A DNA stretch of 64,000 nucleotides. It comes from Fimbriiglobus sp043785105. GTDB lineage: Bacteria > Planctomycetota > Planctomycetia > Gemmatales > Gemmataceae. The notes below the pieces were generated by a model, which saw nothing but the letters and a program-made list of their open reading frames with translations, was not told where the DNA came from and did not search any database. Shown here piece after piece: positions 62,006 to 64,000 of this stretch. Within the stretch, counting starts at the first letter, position 1. The number at the start of each line of letters is the position of its first letter. The position numbers and the translations under genes are program-made. The DNA lies in assembly GCA_043785105.1 (NCBI GenBank), contig JAYVXO010000247.1, positions 1 through 64,000 of the forward strand. The letters run 5' to 3'.

Positions 62006-64000
62006 ATGCCGCTGTTCTGTTTCCCAAACCCCGACGCCTTGCGGTTGTCACTCGCGTCCGGCATTGTGCCTGCGGACGTGGCCGTCGAACCGGCACGGGC
62101 GGAAACGGACAGCGCAGGGCGAATCTGGGTCGAGTTCCCGAATGGGTTTCCCAAAGAGGCCATCGCTGCCCTCACGCGCATCGGCGTGACGATTCATGGC
62201 CCTGGCATTGGACCGAAGTTGCAGTCCGTGACGCGGTGGGCCGAGTTGTTGCCACTGAAGCCAAATCCGAATGCAACCGTCAGCGGTCGTGTCCTGATCG
62301 AAGTTCCAGACGAGCATCTCACGCAGACAGTCACCGCCATTCACCGGCTCCGTTCGCAACCGATCGAAGTGCGACTTGTTGGTGCAGGAAACCGATCGTG
62401 GATTGTTGTGAGTGACCCGTCGCCGTCTCTGATGCTGATGTTGAACGATCAGACCCGTGAGACAAAAGTATTCGTCGAACACGCCCCGCAGGTGTGGATC
62501 GAGTCCGGTTGGGTTCACCCCTTGGAACAGCACATCGCGGCACCGGATCAGCATTCAGTTGTACTTCGTGCTGGTCACCCGTGGCAAGTTGTTCGGAATG
62601 AACTCGTACACCAGGAATCGCAGGAATTCGTTCTACGAGTGGTCCAGAACCCGAAGCGCGTTGAACGACCCGCTTCACTTTCCATTCCAATCGCACTTCG
62701 ACTCCGTCGTAGTTCTGAACCCCATCCCGAGGAAACACTGTGGACGATTCCGGGAGATGGGGCCGCTGAGCTAGCAAGCCTGGCAAACGAAACGGATGAG
62801 CGCGTGCTTCGTCGATACCGCGTTGCTGTTGTGAGCAGCGACCCTCAACACTGGACGGTGTTACAAGCCATCAATTCCAATGCCAAGAACCCACCGCTGT
62901 TGCCCGACATCCGGGGATACGTTTCTCACCCTGTCTTGCCGAACGTGTTTCTTCCCGTGGGATATCAACTGACACCGTCGATCCGACCGCACATTTTGGC
63001 GAAAAGTCTCGGCTTGAAAGCGGGCGACATCGTGTGGCTCCAACTGAACGCCGGCGGCACGTTCACAAGTCATCGGGTGCCGTTAAAGTCGTTTCAGAAC
63101 TTAGCGGATCTAGTCCGCTACCAAGTGGCTCCGCCCGCAAAATTGCGTGGACTCGGTCAGCGCACACCGATTTTTAGCCTACCTCGGTTCGTTGTGGAAA
63201 CGGAGCCACAATCGCCGGTGTTCATCACACGCTCCGAGTCAATCGGGAATGCCCCGGATGCATCAACTCAAGGCTCGCGGGAGGGTTGGCTAAGTCGTTC
63301 GATTGGGCGGGTGGCCGGAAAACTTTTGGGCGGCAAAGCAATCGCTCAAACCGGAAAGAAGTATCGCAAACCCGACCACCCGAAACCAACTCCAACGGTT
63401 GCCCCTCCCGTCCGGCTTCTGGACAAATTGTCGTCACCGCAAATCCTGTTGATGGGCAATGAGTGGACGACACGGCGGCTGGAATTGGAGCAACGGATTT
63501 TGACGGACCTACCTCGCCTCCCACCGGCGGCGCGGGCACTACTGTGGACCGAATTGGCAGAGGTTTACACCGCAGTTGGGTACCCGGCGGATGCCGCCGT
63601 TTGCTGGTTGAACGCGATTTGGGACGATGACCCGCCGCCATTGAAATGGCTGAGTTATTGGCTTGCCGCCGAGAGCCGGGCCTCACGCTTGACACGCGGG
63701 CCACTTGAACTACCAGTTTTGTTAAACGAAGTCCGATCTGCGCAGGCAGCCTGTGTGGCGATGGCCTACTTGTGTTGGGGCGCCGCACAGCCGTCGCCGC
63801 CAACAGAATTGTTCGTGCATCTCGGCGATCTCGTGGACTTGTTGGACGATCACGAGGAAGAACTACCAGCCCGTGGCGTTTGGTTAGCCCGACTTGCCGT
63901 GTCAAAACTGACGGACGGCGACGCGCTGGGATTAGCGCGGTGTCGGGATCGGGTGTTTCAACGACTCGTCGATAAAGGGCCGGGACTCGACCTCGACGCG
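62006..64000 (+). CDS. Giant unknown protein B, truncated by the window end
   Basis: An open frame of 665 codons with no stop up to the window edge, starting ATG at 62006 after an 86-bp gap. Its first residues MPLFCFPNPDALRLSLASGIVPADVAVEPA match protein A's start, and 'HAPQVWIESGWVHPLEQHI', 'NVFLPVGYQLTPSIRPHILAKSLGL', 'ELAEVYTAVGYPADAAVCWLNAIW' and 'LARCRDRVFQRLVDKG' parallel the same landmarks in protein A. It is therefore a diverged paralogue. The C-terminal third lies outside the window. A vWA or MoxR partner, if present, would be further on. Confidence 0.85.
   Translation, partial: MPLFCFPNPDALRLSLASGIVPADVAVEPARAETDSAGRIWVEFPNGFPKEAIAALTRIGVTIHGPGIGPKLQSVTRWAELLPLKPNPNATVSGRVLIEVPDEHLTQTVTAIHRLRSQPIEVRLVGAGNRSWIVVSDPSPSLMLMLNDQTRETKVFVEHAPQVWIESGWVHPLEQHIAAPDQHSVVLRAGHPWQVVRNELVHQESQEFVLRVVQNPKRVERPASLSIPIALRLRRSSEPHPEETLWTIPGDGAAELASLANETDERVLRRYRVAVVSSDPQHWTVLQAINSNAKNPPLLPDIRGYVSHPVLPNVFLPVGYQLTPSIRPHILAKSLGLKAGDIVWLQLNAGGTFTSHRVPLKSFQNLADLVRYQVAPPAKLRGLGQRTPIFSLPRFVVETEPQSPVFITRSESIGNAPDASTQGSREGWLSRSIGRVAGKLLGGKAIAQTGKKYRKPDHPKPTPTVAPPVRLLDKLSSPQILLMGNEWTTRRLELEQRILTDLPRLPPAARALLWTELAEVYTAVGYPADAAVCWLNAIWDDDPPPLKWLSYWLAAESRASRLTRGPLELPVLLNEVRSAQAACVAMAYLCWGAAQPSPPTELFVHLGDLVDLLDDHEEELPARGVWLARLAVSKLTDGDALGLARCRDRVFQRLVDKGPGLDLDA

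Overview
The window reads as a chromosomal piece of a planctomycete, most likely of the Gemmataceae type. The reasons are the many long secreted proteins of unknown function, sigma/anti-sigma pairs, LPS-type sugar genes (kdsB, an RfbD homologue), clpS, paired feoA genes, several toxin-antitoxin modules and an FtsH-centred multi-gene cluster of a kind I remember from planctomycete genomes. This placement comes from protein content and memory of the families, not from a search.

Layout. 0-7.7 kb: a Uma2-like gene and ppdK (minus), then a plus-strand ECF sigma gene, a membrane partner and secreted proteins, ending in a lipoprotein that resembles M48 peptidases but has lost the zinc ligands. 7.8-11.4 kb: a complete sugar ABC importer with a strong hairpin after the binding-protein gene. 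11.4-13.6 kb: a CarH/LitR-like B12-binding regulator divergent from a sigma-70 factor, with four 11-bp direct repeats between them. 13.6-17.1 kb: small regulators, kdsB and pyrG, ending at a 54-bp perfect palindrome. 17.1-24.3 kb (minus): a copper protein, hisN-like gene, two ROK kinases, trpF and a beta-propeller/phosphoesterase fusion. 24.4-36.4 kb: a (p)ppGpp-hydrolase-like HD protein, two tandem Cys-motif paralogues, an esterase, cyclophilin, clpS, an FHA-GAF-PP2C phosphatase and an ECF sigma/anti-sigma/effector operon. 36.5-40.6 kb: a GC-rich SUKH-like gene, hicBA and the feoA-feoA-feoB operon with a recognisable promoter and overlapping dyads. 40.7-49.5 kb: rfbD, a DUF6263-like protein, an SGNH/MBOAT O-acylation pair, a putative binding-protein/histidine-kinase pair, and ung. 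49.6-52.0 kb: tRNA-Arg(CCG) with a duplicated 3' half 1.6 kb away that bounds a hicBA-bearing mini-island, then a higBA-like module.

52.1-64.0 kb is the most interesting part. rtcA is followed by a radical-SAM activase-like protein, two proteins of unknown function, a soluble FtsH-like AAA+/M41 protease without membrane anchor, a small protein, and two very large related proteins; the second runs off the window end. The layout matches my memory of the predicted 'FtsH ternary' (FtsH-vWA-MoxR) surveillance or conflict systems. The tight junctions (ATGA overlap, 10-bp and 30-bp gaps) suggest co-expression, but two copies of a dispersed inverted-repeat element sit inside the cluster.

Other non-coding structure: three copies of that element (about 130-143 bp, built of ACGAAT triplets), a cluster of hairpin repeats at 27.55-27.73 kb, and several terminator-like palindromes, mostly without U-tracts. 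I saw no CRISPR array, rRNA, or complete insertion sequence.
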